DNA of 64,000 nucleotides, taken from NCBI RefSeq assembly GCF_013170705.1, contig NZ_CP033334.1:3201501-3265500 (forward strand). The letters run 5' to 3'. This stretch comes from Mesorhizobium loti (GTDB lineage: Bacteria; Pseudomonadota; Alphaproteobacteria; Rhizobiales; Rhizobiaceae). Under the pieces are notes generated by a model, which saw only the letters and a program-made list of their open reading frames with translations, was not told where the DNA came from and made no database searches. A program made the position numbers and the translations under genes. Each line of letters opens with the position of its first letter. Position 1 is the stretch's first letter. Of this stretch, positions 1 to 8,569 are shown in pieces.

Positions 1-1567
1 ACAGCCAGCGCAGCTCGCCGGTGTCGGGCCGCCTGATGCGGTATTCCACGGCGGGCACAGCGGTGCCCTTCTCGCGCGTTTCCGGGTTGGAGCGGACGTC
101 CTTGTCGGCGGGAATGACGATGTTTTCCAGCACGGAGATGTGCACGCTGTCGCGCGGCGAAAGCCCCCAGAGACCCCAGAAGCCCTCGGAGCCGACCACG
201 GTTCCGCTGGCGATGTCGAGTTCGAGGGCCGCGATACCGGCTGCGTTCTGCGACAGCTGCAGGCGGCGCTCGCTCTGCAGCAGGGCCTGGGCCGCCTGCT
301 TCTGGTCGTCGATATCGGTGTTGGTGCCGATCCAGCGCAGGATGGCGCCGTCGGTATCGCGGATCGGAACGGCGCGCGCGATGAACCAGCGATAGATGCC
401 GTCATGGCGGCGCAGCCGGAACTCGGTCTCGTAGAATGTGCCGGCGGCCACCGTCTGTTGCCACTTGTCCGAGGCCGCGGCGATGTCGTCGGGGTGCAGG
501 ATATCGGCCCAGCCATGACCGTCAAGCTCGCCCGGCCTGGCGCCGGAATAATCATAGACACGGGGGTTGAACCAGTCGAGCAACCCCTCCGGCGTGGCTG
601 TCCAGACGTGGTTGGGCATCGCCTCGGCGAAGGTGCGGAACTGCGTCTCGCTCTGGCGGAGCGCCTGTTCGGCAATCAGCCGGTCGGTGACGTCCACACC
701 TTGCACGAAGATGCCGAACACCTCGCCCGCGGGGTTGCGCACCGGCTGGTAGACAAGGTCGATGAAGCGGTCTTCGATCGCCGCGCCCGGCGTGCGCTGC
801 AACTCCGCCTTCAAGGCGTAGCCGATGAATGCCTCGCCGCTGGTGAAGACCTGGTCGAGCAGCTCGAAAAAGCCCTGGCCCTCCACCTCCGGCAAGGCTT
901 GGCGGATCGGCAGGCCGATGATGTCGCGGTGGCCGACGAGCTGCATGTAGGCGGCATTGGTCAGTTCGACGACATGCTGCGGACCGGACAGCATGGCCAT
1001 GAAGCCCGGCGCCTGTTCGAACATCTGGCGCTGGCGGTCGCGCTCGCCGGCGCGCCAGCGCTCGGCGGCGACCTTGGCGGTCGTCTCGATGACGATGGCG
1101 ATGACGCCGGCCGGCTCGCCGCTTTCGTCGAGCACCGGTGAGTAGTCGAGATCGAGCCAGACCTGCTCGGGCTTGCCGGTACGGTTCAGGGTCAGCACCT
1201 GTTCGCGATAGGCAAGCGTGCCGCCTTTGCCCAGACACACCTTCATGATGTTGTCGTTGAAGTCGGCCACCTCGGGCCAGCCTTCCCGCACTTTCGAGCC
1301 GAGCAATTGCGGATGGCGGCCGCCGGCGAACTCCGAATAGCCGTCATTGTAGATCATGACGCCGTCCTCGCCCCACAGCATGACGATCGGCACCCTGGAG
1401 CGCAGGATCAGCGAGATCGCCGTCTTCAGGCTCTGCGGCCAGCCCCCGATCGGTCCGATCGACGTCGAGGCCCAGTCGAACGCGGCGATCAGGCGGCCAA
1501 GCTCTCCGCCGCCCGACAGGAAAGCGAGGTGAGGATTGCCTACGGTCGCTGTGCTGGTTTGCGGCAT
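1..1567 (-). CDS. Multi-PAS sensor protein, C-terminus outside window
   Basis: A minus-strand reading frame stays open from an ATG at 1567 to the window edge, giving 522 residues with no stop. The N-terminus (FDWASTSIGPIGGWPQSLK, about residues 30-48) is the lead-in commonly found in rhizobial HWE-type histidine kinases. PAS-like units follow at about 55-160, 170-295, 300-420 and from 430 onward; the recurring Y-RI/FRLRRPDG type strands, such as YRIRRPDTGELRWL near the cut end, mark PAS_3 folds. No transmembrane segment is visible, so it is probably a cytoplasmic sensor. The catalytic output domain would lie left of position 1. A histidine kinase is likely by family, but a diguanylate cyclase or phosphodiesterase output cannot be excluded. 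GGGA lies just upstream of the ATG. Confidence 0.8.
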   Translation of the reverse strand, partial: MPQTSTATVGNPHLAFLSGGGELGRLIAAFDWASTSIGPIGGWPQSLKTAISLILRSRVPIVMLWGEDGVMIYNDGYSEFAGGRHPQLLGSKVREGWPEVADFNDNIMKVCLGKGGTLAYREQVLTLNRTGKPEQVWLDLDYSPVLDESGEPAGVIAIVIETTAKVAAERWRAGERDRQRQMFEQAPGFMAMLSGPQHVVELTNAAYMQLVGHRDIIGLPIRQALPEVEGQGFFELLDQVFTSGEAFIGYALKAELQRTPGAAIEDRFIDLVYQPVRNPAGEVFGIFVQGVDVTDRLIAEQALRQSETQFRTFAEAMPNHVWTATPEGLLDWFNPRVYDYSGARPGELDGHGWADILHPDDIAAASDKWQQTVAAGTFYETEFRLRRHDGIYRWFIARAVPIRDTDGAILRWIGTNTDIDDQKQAAQALLQSERRLQLSQNAAGIAALELDIASGTVVGSEGFWGLWGLSPRDSVHISVLENIVIPADKDVRSNPETREKGTAVPAVEYRIRRPDTGELRWL

Positions 1568-1967
1568 GAAGTCCCGGATCGGTCGGCGTTGTTCGAGGGG
1601 TCGATTGTGCTGGCTAACGTGCCGGATTCTGTCGATCGTTCGCTCTATCCCGGGCCGCGCGACATCGCGGCACGGGCGACCGTGGCCATGACAGATAGTA
1701 TTCTGGCGAGACGTGAACCGGCATTTCCTCCCCCGATCGCCACAACCCCGGGACAGGCCCTTAGGTTCCCGGTGCCTGTCGATTTTCCTTCGACAGGGTT
1801 GTCGGATCGAGGAGGGAAAGCCGGCTATTTGATCTAATTTCTTTGCAAGCCGTTAATTCGGCCATGCTGTTAATAAGTTCATTCTAATGCATGTCCACCG
1901 AAACCTCGTGACGGTTTCGGGATAACGATATGCGCGAAACTGATTGGTTTGGCGCGCGGGGTACGCA
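1568..1967. other. Intergenic region without recognised gene
   Basis: About 400 bases between the divergent sensor gene and a small membrane-protein gene. Frames crossing it show no recognisable protein and no convincing ribosome site. Composition turns AT-rich near 1836-1890, as expected of a promoter region for the rightward gene. The only clear structure is the perfect 8-bp inverted repeat at 1898-1920. Confidence 0.5.
1898..1920. promoter_or_regulatory. Perfect 8-bp inverted repeat upstream of small membrane-protein gene
   Basis: CCGAAACC at 1898-1905 and GGTTTCGG at 1913-1920 are exact inverted complements around a 7-base loop. It lies 48 bases before the ATG at 1968 and has no T-tract, so it fits an operator or a 5'-leader hairpin better than a terminator. 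Its role is unknown. Confidence 0.4.
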
Positions 1968-2111
1968 ATGACCAAGAATCTCGGCAATGCACGCTATATG
2001 CCGCCCAAGGACACGAAAGCGTCCTTCATCAGCAAGGCCGCGCCGGCGCTGTTCCCGCTCGTCGTGGCGGCGCTGGGCTACATGATCGGGCGGCAGTTCT
2101 TCGGCATATAG
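1968..2111 (+). CDS. Small single-pass membrane protein, 47 aa
   Basis: A 47-residue frame runs from an ATG at 1968 to TAG at 2109. The first 25 residues are basic and polar (MTKNLGNARY...KDTKASF), followed by one hydrophobic helix of about 17 residues (ALFPLVVAALGYMIGRQFF) reaching almost to the C-terminus. This is the layout of a tail-anchored small membrane protein. A GGGG run stands 5 bases before the ATG. It sits alone between a leftward sensor gene and a leftward antiporter gene. I do not recognise a family. Coding status is supported by the start signal and protein character only. Confidence 0.55.
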   Translation: MTKNLGNARYMPPKDTKASFISKAAPALFPLVVAALGYMIGRQFFGI

Positions 2112-2135
2112 GTTCCAGCACACCGGGCGAGGGTA

Positions 2136-4469
2136 TCAGGCGCCGATTTCGGCCGCCGTCTGTTCGGCGCTGGCGTCAGCCCGCCTGACGCGTTCGCTGG
2201 CCAGAAGCACGACCGGGCAGGCGACCGCGGCCAGTACCGCTGTCGCCGTGTCGCCGAAGAATAGCTCCTCGCCCGGCCGTTGGGTGACGCCCATCACCAC
2301 AATGGCGGCCCCCTTGGCCACTTCCCTGGCGATCGATCTGTCCGCCGTGGCCCGGGTGCGGATCGCGGTGTCGACGGCAACGCCGTAGCGGTCCGCGAGA
2401 TCGGCGACGTCCTTGAGCACGGCTTCCTCCCGGCGGTGCGAAACCGAGCCGGGCCGGTTGCCCTGCCTGGCTTGCGAGACATAGAGCACCTTGACGCGGG
2501 CCTGGTGCGGCCGCGCCAGCGCCAGCGCGAAATCGGCGGCGCGGCGCGCGACCTCGGTGCCGTTGACGGGGACCAGTATCGTCGTTCCGGCGCGCAGCAC
2601 GGGCATCTTTCCATTCGCCTTGGCGCCGTTCAGCACGAGGCAGAGCGGGCCGTCGAAGCCACTGCTGATGTCCTTCAGCGTGCCGCTGAAGGTACCTTCG
2701 TCGCTCACAGTGTTCTCCAGCCCAACCAGCAGAAGCCCATAGCCCTTGCGCGCTTCCGCCGCGATTGTCTCGGCGCTGGCTTCAAGCTCGGTACGGGCTG
2801 TGAGATGAACCTTGTCGACAGGCGTGTCCTCGGCCTTGCTGACGGCCTTTGCACTCCTGGCGGCACCTTTCTTGACTTCCCTGGACGCGCGCTCCGGACC
2901 TTGGTCGCTGACCTGCCGGGCGAGCTTGCCATCCTGGAGATGAAGCAGTGTGGTCGGCATGCCGCTGCCGCCGCCGACCAGGCCTGCGAGGTAAGCTGTG
3001 AACTTGCCGGCCGGGCTGTCGTCGACCAGCAGCAGCAGCCGCTCCAGCCTGGAGACGAAGCCGCGCTCGTCGAGCAGTTCGCGCTCGACGCGCTGCTTCT
3101 CGGCATCGTCGACGGGCAGGCGGCCGAGCGCCCAGCGCAACATGGGCGGCATGGCGAGCGTGGTGATGACGGCCATGGTGACGATCATTGTGAACAGATT
3201 GTGGGACAGGATGTTCATCGACAGGCCGATGCTTGCGATGATCACCTCGGTCGAGCCGCGCGCGTTCATGGCGCTGCCGACGGCGGTGGCTTCCTTCAGC
3301 GACATGCCGGCCAGCCGGCCGCCGAGGAAGGCGCCGCCGAACTTGCCGACGCTGGCGATCGCCACCAGCGCAAGCGTCAGCAACGCAAGCGTCGGGTCGG
3401 TAAGCACGGTGAGGTCGGCCGAGAGGCCGGCCATGCCGAAGAACACGGGCATGAACAGAGCCGTGATGAGGCCGCGCAGCTGGCCCTCGATGTGATCGGA
3501 CAGGATCGGCGATTCCCCGACCAATATGCCGGCGACGAAGGCGCCGAGCACGGTATGGACGCCGATCAGGTTGGTGATCAGCGCCATCACGCCCATGATG
3601 ATCAGGATGACCGTGATGACGGCGTATTCGCTGCGGAAGGAGTCATTGCTCCAGCGGATCAGCGTGAATACCAGGCGACGGCCGATGGTGAAGGAAAACA
3701 CCATGAACAGCGCCACCTCGGCCACCGTGGTGAAGAGCGGCAGTACCTGCAGGCTGCCATTGGTGGCGATGCCGAAGGTGACGGCGACGATCAGCCAGCC
3801 GATCGTGTCCTCGATAATGGCCGAGGAGATGATGACCTGGCCTAGATTGCGGCGCATGAAGTTCATCTCGCGCACCACCATGGCGACGATCTTGACCGAG
3901 GAGATCGACAGCGCCGTGCCGATGAACAGGCCGGCGACGACGCGCTGCGTTGGGTCCGGCAAGAGCGAGTCCGGCAGGAACCGCGCCAGCGCGAAGCCGC
4001 AGGCGAAAGGTACGACGACGCCCGTGATCGAGATCGAGAAGCAGGCTGCGCCCACCCGGCGCACCAGGCGCAGGTCCGTCTCCATGCCGGTCAGCAGCAG
4101 AAGGAGAAGGATGCCGAGCTGGGAGACGGCATCGATCATGCTCTTTTGCGCCGGGTCGTTGGAGAAGATATGGTGCTGGGCGTCGGGCCATATCCAGCCG
4201 AACAGCGATGGCCCGAGCAGGATGCCGCCGATCAACTGCCCCATGATCGCCGGCTGGCCATGGCGCTGGAAGATTTCGCCCAGGCCCCGGCCGACCAGCA
4301 GGAGAAGAACGATCTCGGCGACGAACACGCCTTCGGCCGAGCCGCCCATGCCCGAGGCATGTCCGGCCGGTTGCGCGGCCAATGCCTGGCTTGCCGGCGC
4401 CAGCACGACAAGGGCGGGCAGAAGGGCGGCCACGATGCCGTGTGACCTTGTAGCCGGTTGACGGTTCAT
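2136..4469 (-). CDS. Cation:proton antiporter (CPA2/KefB type) with C-terminal universal stress domains
   Basis: A 777-residue protein. Residues 1-35 form a basic start and signal-like helix. A CPA2 sodium/proton exchanger domain of about 11-12 membrane helices spans roughly 40-460, including GMETDLRLVRR, GTALSISSVKIVA and GAFVAGILVGE, which are typical of the family. The remaining 300 residues are cytoplasmic. They contain two universal-stress-protein-like units, the second at about 635-765 with TTILVPVNGTEVARRA and a closing VACPVVLLAS strand. The usual role is exchange of K+ or Na+ for protons at the inner membrane. The ATG at 4469 is chosen because GAGGGA lies 5 bases upstream; the frame could extend 34 codons further, but that part is low in quality. 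The USP tail suggests nucleotide or stress control of transport, which is inference. Confidence 0.85.
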   Translation of the reverse strand: MNRQPATRSHGIVAALLPALVVLAPASQALAAQPAGHASGMGGSAEGVFVAEIVLLLLVGRGLGEIFQRHGQPAIMGQLIGGILLGPSLFGWIWPDAQHHIFSNDPAQKSMIDAVSQLGILLLLLLTGMETDLRLVRRVGAACFSISITGVVVPFACGFALARFLPDSLLPDPTQRVVAGLFIGTALSISSVKIVAMVVREMNFMRRNLGQVIISSAIIEDTIGWLIVAVTFGIATNGSLQVLPLFTTVAEVALFMVFSFTIGRRLVFTLIRWSNDSFRSEYAVITVILIIMGVMALITNLIGVHTVLGAFVAGILVGESPILSDHIEGQLRGLITALFMPVFFGMAGLSADLTVLTDPTLALLTLALVAIASVGKFGGAFLGGRLAGMSLKEATAVGSAMNARGSTEVIIASIGLSMNILSHNLFTMIVTMAVITTLAMPPMLRWALGRLPVDDAEKQRVERELLDERGFVSRLERLLLLVDDSPAGKFTAYLAGLVGGGSGMPTTLLHLQDGKLARQVSDQGPERASREVKKGAARSAKAVSKAEDTPVDKVHLTARTELEASAETIAAEARKGYGLLLVGLENTVSDEGTFSGTLKDISSGFDGPLCLVLNGAKANGKMPVLRAGTTILVPVNGTEVARRAADFALALARPHQARVKVLYVSQARQGNRPGSVSHRREEAVLKDVADLADRYGVAVDTAIRTRATADRSIAREVAKGAAIVVMGVTQRPGEELFFGDTATAVLAAVACPVVLLASERVRRADASAEQTAAEIGA

Positions 4470-4576
4470 GGGTTCCCTCGAGATGCGCCGCGGCGGACTG
4501 GCCATCACAACGCGCGATCGGTGTTTGCGTTGCAGCCGCGTGGCCTGTTGCAGCCGCGTGGCCTCAGGCATCGAAC

Positions 4577-5269
4577 TCAGACATGGACATCGCCGAAGGA
4601 GAGTTCGCCGTCGTCGCCCGCCGCGAAAAGGACGATGGCGAGCAGTCCCACATAGAACGCGGCCACGATCGCGACGATGGCGACGCCTGGAATGGGACCA
4701 AGGGCGGCGCTGTCGACCGCCTCGCGCAGCGAGCCGACAAAACCGGTCCTGACGCCGACGGACTGAAGGCTGGGTGTCGATATTTTCAGCACCCAGGCCA
4801 GCAGCAGGATGAGGAGCAGGTAGATGTAATTCCGGCGCAGGCGGCGCGCCAGGGCGGCACGCTGCGACAGCAGGAACTTCGGCGCACGCAGACCTTCACC
4901 GACAATGAGCAGCCAATCCGAGGCGAAGTCGGGCTGCGGAGAGAATATCTGCGCGAAATAATGGCGTTCGAACTGGCGCACGCGTGCCCGGTAGAAGTCG
5001 AAGAAGCGGTAACGGCGCGCCTCGATCCACAACAGCAGCAGGATCAGGAGCATGGCAAACAGCAGCACGCCATGATGGGCGCTGGCCGTCGACAGCGACA
5101 CCGACAGCATGGCCGCCACGACGGTGATCGCCCAGTTCGTCGTCCTGTCCAGACGATCGCGCCATCCGGCCATGCGCGCGATCTCGGCACGGTGGAAATG
5201 CGACAGCGTGTTCACGCGCTCCGTCGATGAAAGGGCGGGGCCAGCAGGCTTTGCCGACGCGTCGTTCAT
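4577..5269 (-). CDS. DUF2270 family membrane protein
   Basis: 230 residues. The N-terminal 45 residues are soluble. A pair of helices lies at about 45-90 (TNWAITVVAAMLSVSLS and GVLLFAMLLILLLLW). The family signature RRYRFFDFYRARVRQFERHYF follows directly. Two more hydrophobic segments are at about 145-165 (YIYLLLILLLAWVLKI) and 195-220. This four-helix layout and the arginine-rich RYRFFD block fit DUF2270, an uncharacterised inner-membrane family. The ATG at 5269 has GGAGG 5 bases upstream and is preferred to an ATG 15 bases earlier. The gene is transcribed toward the antiporter with about 107 bases between them, so the two may be co-transcribed. Confidence 0.75.
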   Translation of the reverse strand: MNDASAKPAGPALSSTERVNTLSHFHRAEIARMAGWRDRLDRTTNWAITVVAAMLSVSLSTASAHHGVLLFAMLLILLLLWIEARRYRFFDFYRARVRQFERHYFAQIFSPQPDFASDWLLIVGEGLRAPKFLLSQRAALARRLRRNYIYLLLILLLAWVLKISTPSLQSVGVRTGFVGSLREAVDSAALGPIPGVAIVAIVAAFYVGLLAIVLFAAGDDGELSFGDVHV

Positions 5270-5929
5270 GGCATCCTCCGGCAAGGACTAAAACAGTTTG
5301 CCGGCAATATCGTTCCGGGCGTGCGCGGCCAGCGCCCAGATCGCCGATCGGCGCGATAAAGGAGCGATTCTGTCCCGGCGACAGCGCCGTGACGGCAATC
5401 GCGAGCCGGCGACCGTTCCCATGACGGCCAGTTCGCCCCCGGGGCCATGGAGAACGCCTTCAAGGCAAGCTTCTCGACGCGGTTCTGAAGACGGAAAGAC
5501 ATTCCCCCGCGGTGGGGAGCGCCGTTTGCTTTGGGAGAATCCGGAAATTCGTGCCGAGAGGCCGTCCGGAAAGATACAGTCAGGTTCTATTCCAGTGGAT
5601 TTTCCACTCGCGGAAGTCAAAGCGACGATTTTACTGCCTCAACTTGCACGCCGCCCCTGCTTGTTGGATAGTGACGCCAACGAACTGGGGTTCGAGTGAA
5701 AATCAGGTGGGTCGCCAGGAGGCTTCTGGCCCTGGCTGCCTCATTCCAGACCCGGCGCGCAGGCGCGGCATGTCCATTGCCGTTCGCAGGACAGGATAAA
5801 GGGCGAGCCGTGCGCATCCGTGTTGCGCGGCTGGGTATCGGCGGCGCGGCCGATTGATGGCTTGAAGCCGGCAGCGCCGGCGATCGAACAGGAGTGGCAA
5901 AGCAGTGTAACGTCTTGGAGGGGCAGGAG
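5270..5929. other. 660-base intergenic region, no gene recognised
   Basis: The divergent promoter region of the DUF2270 and DUF2235 genes. Both strands carry frames of 60-130 codons, but all are arginine- and serine-rich with no domain character and no ribosome site. The stretch 5560-5640 is clearly less GC-rich than its surroundings. The last 30 bases hold GGAGG (5917-5921) for the next gene. I see no repeat, tRNA or strong palindrome. Confidence 0.5.
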
Positions 5930-8557
5930 ATGGGCAGGAACATCGTCGTCTTCGCCGACGGCACCGGCAACAGCGCCGCCAAGGCGTTCAAGACCAATGT
6001 CTGGCGCCTCTACCAAGCGCTGGACCTCACCGGGGGTGATCAGATCGCCGTGTTCAGCGACGGCGTCGGGACCTCGCAGTTCAAGCCGTTCGAGATCATC
6101 GGCCTGGCGCTTGGCTTCGGCGTCAAGCGCCGCGTGCTGGCGCTCTACAAGTTTCTCTGCCTCAACTATGAGCCGGGCGACAGGATCTTCGCCTTCGGGT
6201 TCAGCCGCGGCGCCTTCACCATTCGCGTGCTGGTCGGGATGATCGCCCGCGAAGGGCTGGTCAACTTCAAGTCGGAAGAGGAACTCGACCGCAACGCGCT
6301 CGCCACCTATCGGGCATACCGCCCCCAGGCCTTCGGTTCCTCGCTGCCCTGGGTCGTGTTCGCCCGCTTCGTGCGCGACAGGGCGGTCGACCTTTGGAAT
6401 GAGATCACGGGGAGCCGCCCCTACAGCGCGGTCAAACCCGGGAATGACGAAGACCGTTCCGCCACCAGGATCCGCGTCGCCTTCATTGGTGTGTGGGACA
6501 CCGTCTCCGCCTATGGCCTGCCGGTCGACGAGCTGACCAAGGCGGTGGACAAATGGGTCTGGCCAATGACATTCGCCAACAGGGACCTTCTCGGTGCCGT
6601 CGATTGTGCCCGGCAGGCCTTCAGCATCGACGATGAGCGGCGCACATTCTTTCCGATTCCCTGGAATGAGCGCGCGGCGGCAATGGCCGATCCGCGCCTG
6701 CTGCAGGTCTGGTTCGCCGGCTGCCATGCCAATGTCGGCGGCGGCTACCCGGACGACAGGCTTGCCCACATACCGCTGTGCTGGATGATCGGCGAAGCCG
6801 CGGAGCAGGGGCTGCAATTCAAGAAGGACCTGGTCGCCGACTATTGGGACTACGCGTCCGAGGCCGGGCGCATCTACGATTCGCGATCCGGCGTCAGCGT
6901 CTTTTACCGCTACCATCCGCGCGACGCCCAGGATCTGATGCAGCGTGACGGCCAGCGCATCAATCATGGCGTAAAGCCGCTGGTCGATGCGAGCGTCATA
7001 ATCCGGATGGCCAAGGGATGCGACGACTACGCGCCGATCGCGCTGCCCGAACATATCGACGTGCTGTCGCCGCTCGGCGCGCGGATACCTTTTACCGGCC
7101 TGCCGGACAATCGCTTGACGCCGATGAGCGAGGCCGCCCCGATCGACAAATTGCCGCTCCCGGCCGGACGCAGGCGCGATCTGGCCGACATGGAAAACAA
7201 CTTCCGCGAAGCGCTGGGCAAGCTTCAGGAGAACGACAATGGCGAGGCGCCGGCGCCCGGCGAAAAGAACGCCGCCGGCCGCGATCATTCGAAGGGCCGC
7301 CTGGAACGCGCGCAGCTGATGCGCGACACCGTGTGGTGGCGCCGTGGGCTGTATTATGCGCTGTTGTCGATCGGGGTGCTGTTCCTGGCGTTTCCGCTGT
7401 TTGCCGGCTACGTCACGCTCGATGTCGGCGGTGAGCTCGGAAAGTCCGCCTCCGGCCTCATCGGGCCGATCTTTGGCCTGGTCAGCGGCTTGCTGCCTGG
7501 TTTTGCCGCGCCATGGATCGATGCGGTGGTCAATCATCCGCCGGCGGCCGCAATCCTGGCCGCGCTGCTTGGCATTCTCCTTTGGGTCAACGGCGTGTTG
7601 CGCACGCGTATCAACGACCGTGCGCGGGCCGCCTGGAATGTCAACGCCGGGCGCAGCGCGACAATGCTGCAATCGAGCAGGAATGATGCGCATCGCCGCA
7701 CGTCGCTGTTGGGAGCGGTCAGCCTCGGCATCGGCGCCTTGGCCGTGTGGCTTGGCGGAAATTACTACACCGGCTGGGTCTTCGCCGCAGGCGCGCTCGG
7801 CTCGTTCGCGACCTATCTCCTGCTGACCCGCAGGGGACCGCGCCACGGGGTCGCGCCGACCCCGGTTTCGCTCCGCTTCGCCCGCGCCGTGCGGACGAAC
7901 CCGCTCGCCCAGTGGGTCTACGACAAGCTGAGGGAGTTCGTGCTGCCGGCGGTATTCCTTATCCTGTCGATCGGCCTCATCCTGTTTGCCGTCAACAAGG
8001 CCACATTCGAGGTCGCCGATTCGATGGGCGCCTTCTGCGCCAAACCCGGGCTTGGCGACCCGCCGGAAGGCGAAAGGCTGACGGGCACACCCTATCTCCT
8101 CCACACCGCCGACATGTGCGGCGACACCGGCAACTGGCTACAGCAAGGGGTTCGCTACGAGGTGGAGATTTCCATCATCGCAGGGGACCCATGGATCGAC
8201 GGCGACGGGGACAAGGTCAAAGCGTGTGCCGATACACGCGGCGTCGCCAGCGGCGGTGTCGCGCATTATCTGGGAACGCTGATGAAACGCTGGTGGGCGG
8301 AGCCCTATTTCAAGCCCATCGCCCGCGTCGGCCGCTTCGGCAATGACGAGTATGTCCTCAACGCCGTCGAGCCGGTGATCCCCGGCCAATGCGCGAACAT
8401 GAAGCTGACCGCCGAGATCAAGCCCAAGGCATCGGGTGAGCTCTATGTCTATGTCAACGATGCCGTGTTCGGCCTGCCTTGGGTCTTCGACTTCTTCTAC
8501 CGTCACAACCACGGATCGGCCGAGGTGAAGGTCAGCAAGGTGAACGTGTTTCCCTGA
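5930..8557 (+). CDS. DUF2235 alpha/beta-hydrolase-fold protein with membrane-anchored C-terminal half
   Basis: 875 residues. The first 400 or so form a DUF2235 domain: NIVVFADGTGNS at the start, the nucleophile elbow GFSRGAF (GxSxG) at about 90, and GVWDTVSAYGLP at about 190. This fold is shared with Tle1-type phospholipase effectors of type VI secretion. Here the domain is followed by about four hydrophobic segments between 475 and 700 and a 170-residue C-terminal region of soluble type with several cysteines. No signal peptide and no VgrG or Hcp neighbour is present, so a secreted effector role is unlikely. A membrane-associated lipase or esterase is a reasonable guess. The ATG at 5930 has GGAGG 8 bases upstream. 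It ends 12 bases from the convergent MFS gene. Confidence 0.8.
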   Translation: MGRNIVVFADGTGNSAAKAFKTNVWRLYQALDLTGGDQIAVFSDGVGTSQFKPFEIIGLALGFGVKRRVLALYKFLCLNYEPGDRIFAFGFSRGAFTIRVLVGMIAREGLVNFKSEEELDRNALATYRAYRPQAFGSSLPWVVFARFVRDRAVDLWNEITGSRPYSAVKPGNDEDRSATRIRVAFIGVWDTVSAYGLPVDELTKAVDKWVWPMTFANRDLLGAVDCARQAFSIDDERRTFFPIPWNERAAAMADPRLLQVWFAGCHANVGGGYPDDRLAHIPLCWMIGEAAEQGLQFKKDLVADYWDYASEAGRIYDSRSGVSVFYRYHPRDAQDLMQRDGQRINHGVKPLVDASVIIRMAKGCDDYAPIALPEHIDVLSPLGARIPFTGLPDNRLTPMSEAAPIDKLPLPAGRRRDLADMENNFREALGKLQENDNGEAPAPGEKNAAGRDHSKGRLERAQLMRDTVWWRRGLYYALLSIGVLFLAFPLFAGYVTLDVGGELGKSASGLIGPIFGLVSGLLPGFAAPWIDAVVNHPPAAAILAALLGILLWVNGVLRTRINDRARAAWNVNAGRSATMLQSSRNDAHRRTSLLGAVSLGIGALAVWLGGNYYTGWVFAAGALGSFATYLLLTRRGPRHGVAPTPVSLRFARAVRTNPLAQWVYDKLREFVLPAVFLILSIGLILFAVNKATFEVADSMGAFCAKPGLGDPPEGERLTGTPYLLHTADMCGDTGNWLQQGVRYEVEISIIAGDPWIDGDGDKVKACADTRGVASGGVAHYLGTLMKRWWAEPYFKPIARVGRFGNDEYVLNAVEPVIPGQCANMKLTAEIKPKASGELYVYVNDAVFGLPWVFDFFYRHNHGSAEVKVSKVNVFP

Positions 8558-8569
8558 GCCGGCTGGCCG

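Noticed and set aside
2280..3845. 521-codon plus-strand frame across the antiporter gene
   Set aside because: Histidine-, glycine- and aspartate-rich sequence with no family character; lies fully inside the antisense of a well-supported transporter.
5741..8104. 787-codon open frame on the minus strand, antisense to the DUF2235 gene
   Set aside because: Protein is rich in Arg, His, Gln and Pro without any domain, and the plus strand has a clear family protein with ribosome site. It is a GC-rich shadow.
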